This document shows positions 56,501 through 62,311 of a DNA stretch of 62,311 bases, piece after piece. Source of the stretch: JAXMBX01 sp046349635 (GTDB taxonomy: Bacteria > Planctomycetota > Planctomycetia > Planctomycetales > Planctomycetaceae); contig JAXMBX010000029.1 in the NCBI GenBank assembly GCA_046349635.1, positions 1 to 62,311 on the forward strand, in the 5' to 3' direction. The position numbers and the translations under genes were made by a program. Position 1 is the first letter of the stretch. Each line of letters starts with the position of its first letter. The notes below the pieces were generated by a model. It was not told the DNA's origin. It ran no database searches and saw nothing but the letters and a program-made list of their open reading frames with translations.

Positions 56501-56931
56501 AACAGGTTCACGATCATGAGCGTGCTGGGGGACTTCTTTTTGACCGTCACCCCCTTGCGCGTGACGAGCACCGGGAGGATTGGAGCCGCCAAAGCGACGC
56601 GGTTCTGCACCAGCACCTGAGCGAGGTTCAGGTCCGTTCCGTGCCGGAACGTCACGGTCAGGGTAAAGTTGCCGGCATTCGTGCACTGGGACGACATGTA
56701 CATCATCCCCTCGACACCATTCACCTGCTGCTCGATCGGAGCCGCGACGGTATCGGCGATGACCTGGGCGTTTGCGCCAGGGAAACTCGCGGAGACTTCC
56801 ACCGTGGGAGGGGTAATCTCCGGGTACTGCGTTACCGGCAGAGTGAAGACCGCAATCCCCCCCGCCAGCGTGATCACGATGGAGAGGACGGTCGCGAAGA
56901 TCGGTCGGTCGATGAAAAATTTTGAGAACAT
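53578..56931 (-). CDS. RND multidrug efflux pump, HAE-1/AcrB type, with extra helical hairpin
   Basis: About 1117 residues; the start is taken at 56931 (MFSKFFIDRPIF), while the frame can be read from 56946. It is an AcrB-like proton-driven exporter: the trimer-forming start FFIDRPIFATVLSI, the relay residues VDDAIVVVEAVEHHIE (Asp pair) and LACKNAILIVEFA (Lys), plus the funnel GYLLVNVRLPDSASLDRTSQ. Between helices 6 and 7 it carries an insert of about 60 residues with two more hydrophobic segments (GGWIGYSFAATAWAWGV; YLGAIVGGVIAWLLS) that the paralogue at 56947-60312 lacks. Expected in the inner membrane; substrates unknown. Confidence 0.93.
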   Translation of the reverse strand: MFSKFFIDRPIFATVLSIVITLAGGIAVFTLPVTQYPEITPPTVEVSASFPGANAQVIADTVAAPIEQQVNGVEGMMYMSSQCTNAGNFTLTVTFRHGTDLNLAQVLVQNRVALAAPILPVLVTRKGVTVKKKSPSTLMIVNLFSPDGSRDNLYLSNYATIQLRDELSRLPGVGDISFMGQRDYSMRIWVDPDKMAARQLAASDVVSAVTQQNTQVAAGQIGQPPAPSGQVFQYTMSTLGRLSDSTQFDEMILRSDADGRVSRMRDVARSELGALAYDQLCTLDSQPSVALSVYQLPGSNALQTAQQVRLKMEELKARFPQGVQYSIVYDTTPFIQESVNEVFHALRDAVILVAVVVLIFLQGWRAAVIPLVAVPVAIIGTFAAMAVAGFSLNSLTLFGLVLAIGIVVDDAIVVVEAVEHHIEHGMSPRDATIQAMQEVSGPVVAVGLVLSAVFIPCAFISGIVGQFFRQFALTIAISTLISAFNSLTLSPALSVLLLKPKTSGHGDALPRPGLVIAGGWIGYSFAATAWAWGVEHHWVPAAGAYQACLPYLGAIVGGVIAWLLSRTVNWLLSRFFKLFNQIFSAMTRGYVGLVRVLLWASVPVLLIYGGLLYGTYVMFETTPTGFIPAQDKGYLLVNVRLPDSASLDRTSQVMQRLEELVGKTAGVGHTLAIAGQSVVLGANSPNYGTIYVMLKDFHHRTGHGLSADEISAELKTLVEKEVPDGLIDVFGAPPVEGLGTAGGFKIVVEDRGDNGLAALQSVGQKIVDQGSSTPGLAGLFCSFRADTAWLFLDIDRYAAKTMGLSMADVFETLQVYFGSLYVNDFNRFGRTWQVNVQADAKFRMNVEDLKRLQIRNDHGKMVPLGAFAEVQQKSGPVMLTRYNLYPAAVVNVNAAQGTSSGQVIERMEHVAHENLLPSMRTEWTELALLQLEAGNTAMFAFVLAVVLVFLVLAAQYESWSLPLAVILVVPMCLLCSVVGVWMASLDINIFTQIGFVVLVGLACKNAILIVEFARTRHLAGADIKTATLEACQLRLRPIVMTSLAFILGVVPLMVGEGAGAEMRRTLGIAVFTGMLGVTLFGIFLTPVFFSVIQWITDRGHERQLTLIPTSEQPVSGP

Positions 56932-56946
56932 GATCTTTATTTCCAC

Positions 56947-59900
56947 TCACGAAGCGGAAGGGGAGGTGGATTCCCCCAGTTCGTTGAAAGCAGTCGGTTG
57001 GGGTGACTTCACGGGGGAAGCCGTTGCCGTTTTCCCTCGCGTCCTCCCTTTCCACAGCGACAACACGAGTCGCCGCAGAAATCCCAGGGTGAGGATGTCC
57101 AGAATCAGGTTGCCCCAGCGTTGTGTCTTTTTTGACGAGAACGAATCCCACGTGCTCATCCAGTCAATCACCACGAAGAACACGGGTGTCAGGAAGATAC
57201 CGAAGAACGTCACCCCCAGCATTCCGCTGAAGACCGCGGTCCCCAGCGCCCGCCGCATTTCCGCGCCGGCCCCGTGCGCCACGACCAGCGGCAACACACC
57301 CAGAATGAACGCGAAAGAGGTCATGAGGATCGGACGCAGGCGAAGTTCGCAGGCATGCAGCGTGGCCGTCACCCGATCCTCACCCGAGGCCCGCCGCAGC
57401 TTGGCGAATTCAACGATCAGAATGGCGTTCTTGCAGGCCAGGCCGATTAATACGACGAAGCCGATCTGCGTGAAGATGTTGATATCCTGTCCCTGCCACG
57501 CCACCCCGGCGATGGAACTTAACACGCACATCGGCACGACCAGGATGACTGCGAGCGGCAACGACCAGCTTTCGTATAACGCCGCCAATACCAGGAACAC
57601 GAAGATCACCGAGAAGGCGACGACAATCATGCCGGTGCTTCCGGCCAGCTTTTCGAGATACGTCAATTCGGTCCATTCGAACGCCATCGAGCGGGGGAGT
57701 TCCTGGCGGGCGAGTTCTTCCAGAATAGCGATTCCCTGGCCGGTGCTGTAACCGGAGGCGACGTTCCCGTTGATCGCCGCGGCGGGATACATGTTGTAGC
57801 GGGTCAACACGAGTGGGCCGCCGATCACTTTGACCTGGGCCAATGTTCCCAGCGGAACCATGTGTCCCTTCGAGTTTCGGACCTGCAGCTTTTTGACGTC
57901 TTCGATTTCGTTTCGGAATTCCGAATCCGCCTGGACAATCACCTGCCATGTCCGACCGAACAGGTTAAAGTCGTTCACATACCGCGATCCCAGATACGCC
58001 TGCAGCGTACTGAACACGTCCCCGAGGGGAATTCCCTGTGCCAGGCATTCATCCCGGTTGATCTCGGCAAACAACTGCGGCGAGTTCGCCTTGTAAACGG
58101 TGAACAGACCGACCAGCCCCGGCTGCTGATTCGCGCGCTCGACCAGATTGTCAGTCTGCTTCTGCAGATTTTCGAGATCCGCTTCCCCGCGATCTTCGAT
58201 CATGATTTTGAAACCGCCGGCTCGACCCAGGCCGGAGACCGCAGGAGGAGGAAAGACGTTCACGAGCGCCTCGGGAACTTCCTGGGCATAACGGCGGCGC
58301 AAAGTCGCCACGATCGCATCGGCATCCATGCCATGCCCCCGCCGCTCGCTGAAGTCTTTCAGGATGATGAACATCGAACCGAAGTTCGATCCGTAGGCAC
58401 TCAGCAGGAAGGAGTTGCCCGCGACCGAGTTCACATTCTTGATCCCGGGCGTCTCCAGCGCGATCTTTTCGATCTTGGCAATGACCTCCCGCGTCCGGGC
58501 CGCGGAGGCGGAATCGGGCAACTGCACGCTCGCGACCAGATACCCCTTGTCCTGAACCGGAATGAATCCGGAGGGTAACTGTTGGAATCCCCAGTAGGTC
58601 AGGAGTAACAGGCCGCCGTACACCACAAGCACAAGTGTCGGAATCCGCAGCAGCCGGCGCACGATGGCGGCGTATCCCTTCGTCGAGACCTGCACTCCCT
58701 TGTTGAACAGGCGGAAGAACCACCCCAGCACGACATCCAGAATCCGCGTCAGAAGATCGGGGCGGACGTTGCGGGGACGGAGCAACCACGCCGCCAGGGC
58801 AGGGCTGAGCGTGAGCGAGTTGAACGCCGAGATGATCGTCGAAATGGCAATCGTCAACGCAAACTGCCGGAAAAACTGCCCCACAATCCCGGAGATAAAT
58901 GCGCAGGGGATGAAGACGGCGCTCAGGACGAGTCCCACGGCGATGACCGGACTGGAGACTTCGTCCATGGCCTTGATCGCCGCTTCGCGCGAAGACATTC
59001 CGTGTTCAATATGATGTTCCACGGCTTCGACCACGACGATGGCGTCATCCACGACGATGCCGATCGCCAGGACCAGGCCGAAGAGAGTGAGATTATTCAA
59101 ACTGAATCCGACGAGCGCCATCGCGGCGAATGTCCCCACAATCGCGACGGGAACCGCAATCAGGGGAATAATCGCGGCCCGCCACCCCTGCAGAAACGCC
59201 AGTACGACGATCGCCACCAGGATGACCGAGTCGCGCAAGGTGTTGAAAACTTCACCGACGGATTCCCGGATGAAGGGGGTTGTGTCGTAGCCGATCTCAT
59301 AGATCACCCCTTCGGGAAAATCCTTCGAGAGTTCGTCCATCTTGGCTTTGATCTGGTCCGCGGTATCGAGGGCGTTCGCATCCGGTAACTGGAAGATTGC
59401 CAGCCCCACGGTCGGCTTGCCGTCGAAGCGGTTGTTGATGTCGTGGCTTTTCGCCCCCAGTTCGACCCTCCCAATGTCCTTGATCCGGACAATGCGCCCT
59501 TCGGGAGAGGTATGGACGATGATGTCTGCGAATTCTTCCGGTTGGGAGAGCCGTCCCAGAACGCTCAACGGCATCTGGAACTGTTGCCCCGGGATCGACG
59601 GAGGTTGCCCAATCTGGCCGGTTGCGATCTGGATATTCTGCTCGCGAAGCGCGCCGATCACGTCCGTCACGGAAAGGGTCAACGCCGCCAGTTTCTCCGG
59701 GTTCAGCCAGATCCGCATGCTATAGTCCCGCTGGCCGAACACGAGCACGTCGCTGATGCCGGGGAGCCGGGAAAGCTCATCCTTGATCCGTAAGACGGCG
59801 TAGTTGCTCAGGTACAACTGGTCATAACGGCGGTCCGGAGAGTTCAGGCTCACCGTCAACAGAATGTCCGGAGAGCGCTTCCGCGTCGTGACGCCGGTCT

Positions 59901-60312
59901 GCCTAACCACGTCCGGCAGGGAGGGCATCGCCAGGCTGATCCGGTTTTGAACCAGCACCTGTGCGAGGTTCAAATCCATCCCCTGGGCAAACGTCACCGT
60001 CAAGGTATACGACCCGTCGCTGGTGCTCTGCGAGGACATGTACAGCATGTTCTCGACGCCGTTCACCTGCTGCTCGATCGGCGAACCGACAGTCTGGGCG
60101 ACGACCTGCGCATTCGCCCCGGGGTAGTTGCAGTCCACCTGCACCGTCGGCGGTGTCACGGGGGGATACTGCGCGATGGGAAGCGTGAAGACCGCAATTC
60201 CTCCTGCCAGCGTGATTACGATGGAGAGGACCGAGGCGAAAATCGGGCGGTCGATGAAGAAGCGGGAGAACAAAGTCTGAACCTTTTCGTAGGCCGGGTT
60301 TGATCCCGGCAT
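56947..60312 (-). CDS. RND multidrug efflux pump, HAE-1/AcrB type
   Basis: A 1121-residue AcrB-like exporter, paralogous to the next gene. Landmarks: FFIDRPIFASVLSIV, NPEKLAALTLSVTDVIGAL, VDDAIVVVEAVEHHIE with the relay Asp pair, LACKNAILIVEFAKL with the relay Lys, and a long C-terminal tail (FSSKKTQRWGNL onward). The ATG at 60312 gives an unusual N-terminal MPGSNPAYEK; a TTG near 60273 (AAAAGG upstream) would give the ordinary LFSRFF start. Its stop is immediately followed by the other pump gene. The dispersed repeat copy C lies 20 bases upstream, between it and the adaptor gene. Confidence 0.94.
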   Translation of the reverse strand: MPGSNPAYEKVQTLFSRFFIDRPIFASVLSIVITLAGGIAVFTLPIAQYPPVTPPTVQVDCNYPGANAQVVAQTVGSPIEQQVNGVENMLYMSSQSTSDGSYTLTVTFAQGMDLNLAQVLVQNRISLAMPSLPDVVRQTGVTTRKRSPDILLTVSLNSPDRRYDQLYLSNYAVLRIKDELSRLPGISDVLVFGQRDYSMRIWLNPEKLAALTLSVTDVIGALREQNIQIATGQIGQPPSIPGQQFQMPLSVLGRLSQPEEFADIIVHTSPEGRIVRIKDIGRVELGAKSHDINNRFDGKPTVGLAIFQLPDANALDTADQIKAKMDELSKDFPEGVIYEIGYDTTPFIRESVGEVFNTLRDSVILVAIVVLAFLQGWRAAIIPLIAVPVAIVGTFAAMALVGFSLNNLTLFGLVLAIGIVVDDAIVVVEAVEHHIEHGMSSREAAIKAMDEVSSPVIAVGLVLSAVFIPCAFISGIVGQFFRQFALTIAISTIISAFNSLTLSPALAAWLLRPRNVRPDLLTRILDVVLGWFFRLFNKGVQVSTKGYAAIVRRLLRIPTLVLVVYGGLLLLTYWGFQQLPSGFIPVQDKGYLVASVQLPDSASAARTREVIAKIEKIALETPGIKNVNSVAGNSFLLSAYGSNFGSMFIILKDFSERRGHGMDADAIVATLRRRYAQEVPEALVNVFPPPAVSGLGRAGGFKIMIEDRGEADLENLQKQTDNLVERANQQPGLVGLFTVYKANSPQLFAEINRDECLAQGIPLGDVFSTLQAYLGSRYVNDFNLFGRTWQVIVQADSEFRNEIEDVKKLQVRNSKGHMVPLGTLAQVKVIGGPLVLTRYNMYPAAAINGNVASGYSTGQGIAILEELARQELPRSMAFEWTELTYLEKLAGSTGMIVVAFSVIFVFLVLAALYESWSLPLAVILVVPMCVLSSIAGVAWQGQDINIFTQIGFVVLIGLACKNAILIVEFAKLRRASGEDRVTATLHACELRLRPILMTSFAFILGVLPLVVAHGAGAEMRRALGTAVFSGMLGVTFFGIFLTPVFFVVIDWMSTWDSFSSKKTQRWGNLILDILTLGFLRRLVLSLWKGRTRGKTATASPVKSPQPTAFNELGESTSPSAS

Positions 60313-60331
60313 CTCAACGCGAGATCGCTCC

Positions 60332-60428
60332 CTAGAGCGCGTTGCGCTTTGGTGTCGCGTCCAAATCGATGATTTTTCTGAGTTTTTTTACCGCGACAGA
60401 CGCTACAGATAAATGTAATGCGATCTAG
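60332..60428. repeat. Dispersed palindromic intergenic repeat, copy C (best preserved)
   Basis: A 97-bp element from CTAGAGCGCG to GCGATCTAG. Its ends form an imperfect inverted repeat (CTAGA-x-CGC-x-TT at both termini) and inner arms TGTCGCG (60353-60359) and CGCGACA (60392-60398) pair perfectly. The terminal CTAG overlaps the last codon area of the efflux adaptor so that it provides its TAG stop. It lies inside the efflux operon, between adaptor and pump. Confidence 0.8.
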
Positions 60429-61672
60429 TGATCCTTCCCGTTCGAGGCCAGTTTTCCCGCCGGAGGTTTGGTTGTGTCGTCTTTTTTGGCGGTGGAACTG
60501 ACTTCATACGGTTTCGGCGTCACCTTGATTCCAGGCCTGACCCGCTGCAGCCCAGTGACGATGATCCGATCATTCAGGGACACCCCCTGGTCGATGACCC
60601 GTTTCCCATCCACCAGTGCGCCGATGCTCACCCGCTGGTATTTCACTTCATCCTTGTCATTGATGACGTAGACATATCGTTGTCCCTGGTCGGTCCCGAG
60701 CGCCTCTTCCTGCACCAGCAGGGCTTTATGCGGTACGCCGATGGGGACCTGGACACGCACGAAAAACCCAGGAGAGAGCAACTGCTTCGGGTTGTCGATC
60801 ACGACCCGCACGCGCAACGTGCCGCTGCTGGCCTCGATCTGATTGTCGACGAAGTTGATCACTCCGGAGAGGGCAAAGTCCTTTTCATCTGCCAGGGCGA
60901 TGCGGCACGTGATCTGGGAATTGCGTGCGGACTGAATCTTCCCTTCCTGAATCAATCGCCGCAGACGGAGGACCGTCCGTTCGTCGACGTCAAAATAGGC
61001 GTGGATTGGATTGATCGAGACGATGTTCGCCAGAATCGTCGTGTCCGCCTGCACCAGGTTTCCGACGTCCACCAGCCGCCGGCTCAGACGCCCGGACAAC
61101 GGGGCCAGAACGCGTGTATAGCTGAGATTGAGGTCCGCCAGTTTCTGGCTCGCGATCGCGCCCTCGAGAGCCGCCGCCGCGTCCGCCTTGTCGAACTGGA
61201 TGGCCTCAAACTCTTCCTGGGTGATGGTCTTGCTTCCGCGCAACTGAACTGCGCGTTCGTACTGCTTGCTCACCCGGTCGATGCGGGCCTGGATCTGGGC
61301 GACTGAGGCGGCTGCCCGTTCCGCTTCGGCCTTGAACGAGCGGGAGTCAATTTCAAACAGCAGATCCCCTGCCTTGACGTCCGCTCCGTCCTTGAAATGC
61401 ACTTTTTCCAGGTATCCGCTCACCCGTGCCCGCACATCGACGGTCTCAACCGCCGCCGTGCGGCCGATAAACTCTTCGGAGTCGGTGACCGTTTGCTCGA
61501 CGGGTGTCGCGTAGACCACTTCCGGAGGCTTCGCAGCCACGGTCTTGGGGGGAGCCTTTTGACAACCGACTGTCGCCAGTCCCCAAGCAGCCAAGATGCA
61601 AAACACGAGTTGTCTGGATCTCACAACGTCCTTGTCGAACCATCTCCCGAGGGTGAACGTCATTTCCACCAT
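60425..61672 (-). CDS. RND efflux membrane-fusion lipoprotein (AcrA/MexA type)
   Basis: A 415-residue periplasmic adaptor that links inner-membrane RND pumps to an outer-membrane channel. A lipoprotein signal ends LATVGCQK. The barrel/lipoyl halves are seen in RVSGYLEKVHFKDGADVK and LAPLSGRLSRRLVDVGNLVQ, with the long hairpin between (AQIQARIDRVSKQYERAV) and the MP domain YVYVINDKDEVKYQRVSIG. A start at 61672 (ATGGTGG) or 61663 is possible. The stop codon is created by the end of repeat copy C. It leads an operon with two RND pumps; no outer-membrane factor gene is present in the window. Confidence 0.93.
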   Translation of the reverse strand: MVEMTFTLGRWFDKDVVRSRQLVFCILAAWGLATVGCQKAPPKTVAAKPPEVVYATPVEQTVTDSEEFIGRTAAVETVDVRARVSGYLEKVHFKDGADVKAGDLLFEIDSRSFKAEAERAAASVAQIQARIDRVSKQYERAVQLRGSKTITQEEFEAIQFDKADAAAALEGAIASQKLADLNLSYTRVLAPLSGRLSRRLVDVGNLVQADTTILANIVSINPIHAYFDVDERTVLRLRRLIQEGKIQSARNSQITCRIALADEKDFALSGVINFVDNQIEASSGTLRVRVVIDNPKQLLSPGFFVRVQVPIGVPHKALLVQEEALGTDQGQRYVYVINDKDEVKYQRVSIGALVDGKRVIDQGVSLNDRIIVTGLQRVRPGIKVTPKPYEVSSTAKKDDTTKPPAGKLASNGKDH

Positions 61673-61739
61673 TCCATTTTTTTCTACCGCCCGTTTACGC
61701 TCGACCGCGTTGTCTCTATCGCTAATACCGACCGGGTTT

Positions 61740-61777
61740 TAATTTCTAACTCGAGAACCGGCGTTTTTTAGAAATTA
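61740..61777. other. 10-bp inverted repeat in the adaptor leader
   Basis: Perfect arms TAATTTCTAA and TTAGAAATTA (61740-61749, 61768-61777) around 18 bases, in the 333-bp gap between the adaptor and the TetR gene. AT-rich; it could be an operator or a leader hairpin on the adaptor side. Function is inferred only. Confidence 0.45.
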
Positions 61778-61824
61778 CCGAAATCTCATTTCCCTCGGCG
61801 GGTTTTTTCTCCTAAAATGCCTTG

Positions 61825-61842
61825 TGACTGACCAGTCAGTCA
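61825..61842. promoter_or_regulatory. Candidate TetR-type operator
   Basis: TGACTGACCAGTCAGTCA: two 8-bp arms (TGACTGAC/GTCAGTCA) around CA, a clean dyad typical of TetR-family operators in front of RND pumps. It lies in the intergenic region between the adaptor start (61672) and the TetR start (62006), so one bound dimer could control both directions. Confidence 0.7.
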
Positions 61843-62005
61843 TGTCTTAGCGGTATTCTAGAGATCACCGCAAATTCTTCAATCTGTTCTTCCCACAATT
61901 CTCCCGTATCACGTTATTTTTTTAGACGTAACTTTCATGACAGCCGATATTTGAGGCTGCCTGACGGCGTTGCGAATTCATCATGTCACGCGGCAGGATC
62001 ACCCA

Positions 62006-62311
62006 ATGACATCCGCGTTCCAGGAAAAGTCAGATCGGGCGGAAAAGCGAGAACTGCGGCGGCAGTGCATCGTGGATACCGCCGCACGTCTGTTCGCGGA
62101 ACTGGGGTTCTCCCACTGCGAAATGGAGCGGTTGGCGGCCGAGCTCCAGATCGCCAAGGGGACGTTGTATCTCTACTTTCCCGGCAAGGAGGATCTGTTC
62201 CTGGCGTGCGTCGACCGGGGAATGAGCCAGATGCAGCAGGCGGTGGGCACAGCCGCCGCGAAATGCGAAGAACCCTTGGCCCGTATCTCCGCCGGCATTC
62301 GGGCCTACCTG
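62006..62311 (+). CDS. TetR family transcriptional regulator (C-terminus beyond window edge)
   Basis: An open frame from ATG at 62006 (AGGAT upstream) to the right edge, 102 residues seen. The N-terminal helix-turn-helix is clear: IVDTAARLFAELGFSHCEME, then RLAAELQIAKGTLYLYFPGK, and the conserved KEDLFLACVDRG. The ligand-binding domain is cut off. Divergent from the efflux operon and next to the palindrome at 61825, so it most likely represses the pump genes until an inducer binds. No frame problems in the visible part. Confidence 0.92.
   Translation, partial: MTSAFQEKSDRAEKRELRRQCIVDTAARLFAELGFSHCEMERLAAELQIAKGTLYLYFPGKEDLFLACVDRGMSQMQQAVGTAAAKCEEPLARISAGIRAYL

Overview
The window looks like chromosomal DNA from a planctomycete (phylum Planctomycetota, probably order Planctomycetales). 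The family mix points there: two DUF1501 proteins, a double DUF1080 protein, three Gfo/Idh/MocA oxidoreductases, two giant extracellular proteins with LEPR-XLL-like N termini, a redoxin/cytochrome/PHM-type fusion, and many secreted carbohydrate-active proteins on GC-rich DNA. Genus cannot be told from sequence alone. No rRNA, tRNA, CRISPR array or transposase gene was seen.

Layout, left to right. 0-0.43 kb: edge-truncated cysteine-rich secreted protein. 1.3-9.1 kb: a Gfo/Idh oxidoreductase opposite a peptide-type ABC importer (binding protein plus two permeases, no ATPase) and a DUF1501 protein. 9.2-11.3 kb: rhamnogalacturonan-lyase-like propeller protein. 11.7-14.4 kb: signalling pair HDOD + HD-GYP and a small membrane protein. 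14.8-24.1 kb: two giant surface proteins sharing a C-terminal module, flanking the redoxin-heme-PHM fusion. 24.9-34.2 kb: DUF1080 protein, AlkD-type glycosylase, secreted proteins, an oxidoreductase, tandem cyclophilins, DUF1501 and a coiled-coil protein. 34.3-36.8 kb: a shattered magnesium P-type ATPase gene. 37.0-39.3 kb: secreted beta-helix protein. 39.3-41.3 kb: aldo/keto reductase with FAD oxidoreductase. 41.6-44.4 kb: lutABC lactate-oxidation operon with a broken lutB. 44.4-53.6 kb: a seven-gene co-directional run (MFS, Gfo/Idh, cyclase, isopropylmalate-type dehydrogenase, serine hydrolase, glycoside-hydrolase/pectate-lyase fusion) with a divergent LysR regulator, best read as a sugar-acid or pectin utilisation locus. 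53.6-62.3 kb: a TetR-type regulator divergent from a lipoprotein adaptor and two tandem RND pumps.

Three points stand out. First, a roughly 95-bp palindromic, MITE-like intergenic repeat occurs three times (26.2, 41.5 and 60.3 kb); one copy supplies the stop codon of the efflux adaptor. Second, the 968-residue enzyme joins a DUF5060/TIM-barrel glycosidase-like part to a family 10 pectate lyase and sits beside a sugar-acid catabolic operon. Third, two paralogous surface proteins share an approximately 150-residue module.

Reading-frame quality is uneven. Four otherwise normal genes each carry one missing base in a short G or C run, which looks like sequencing or assembly error. mgtA and lutB carry many indels and may be true pseudogenes or poorly covered sequence. 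Lengths for frame-broken genes assume the frame is restored.
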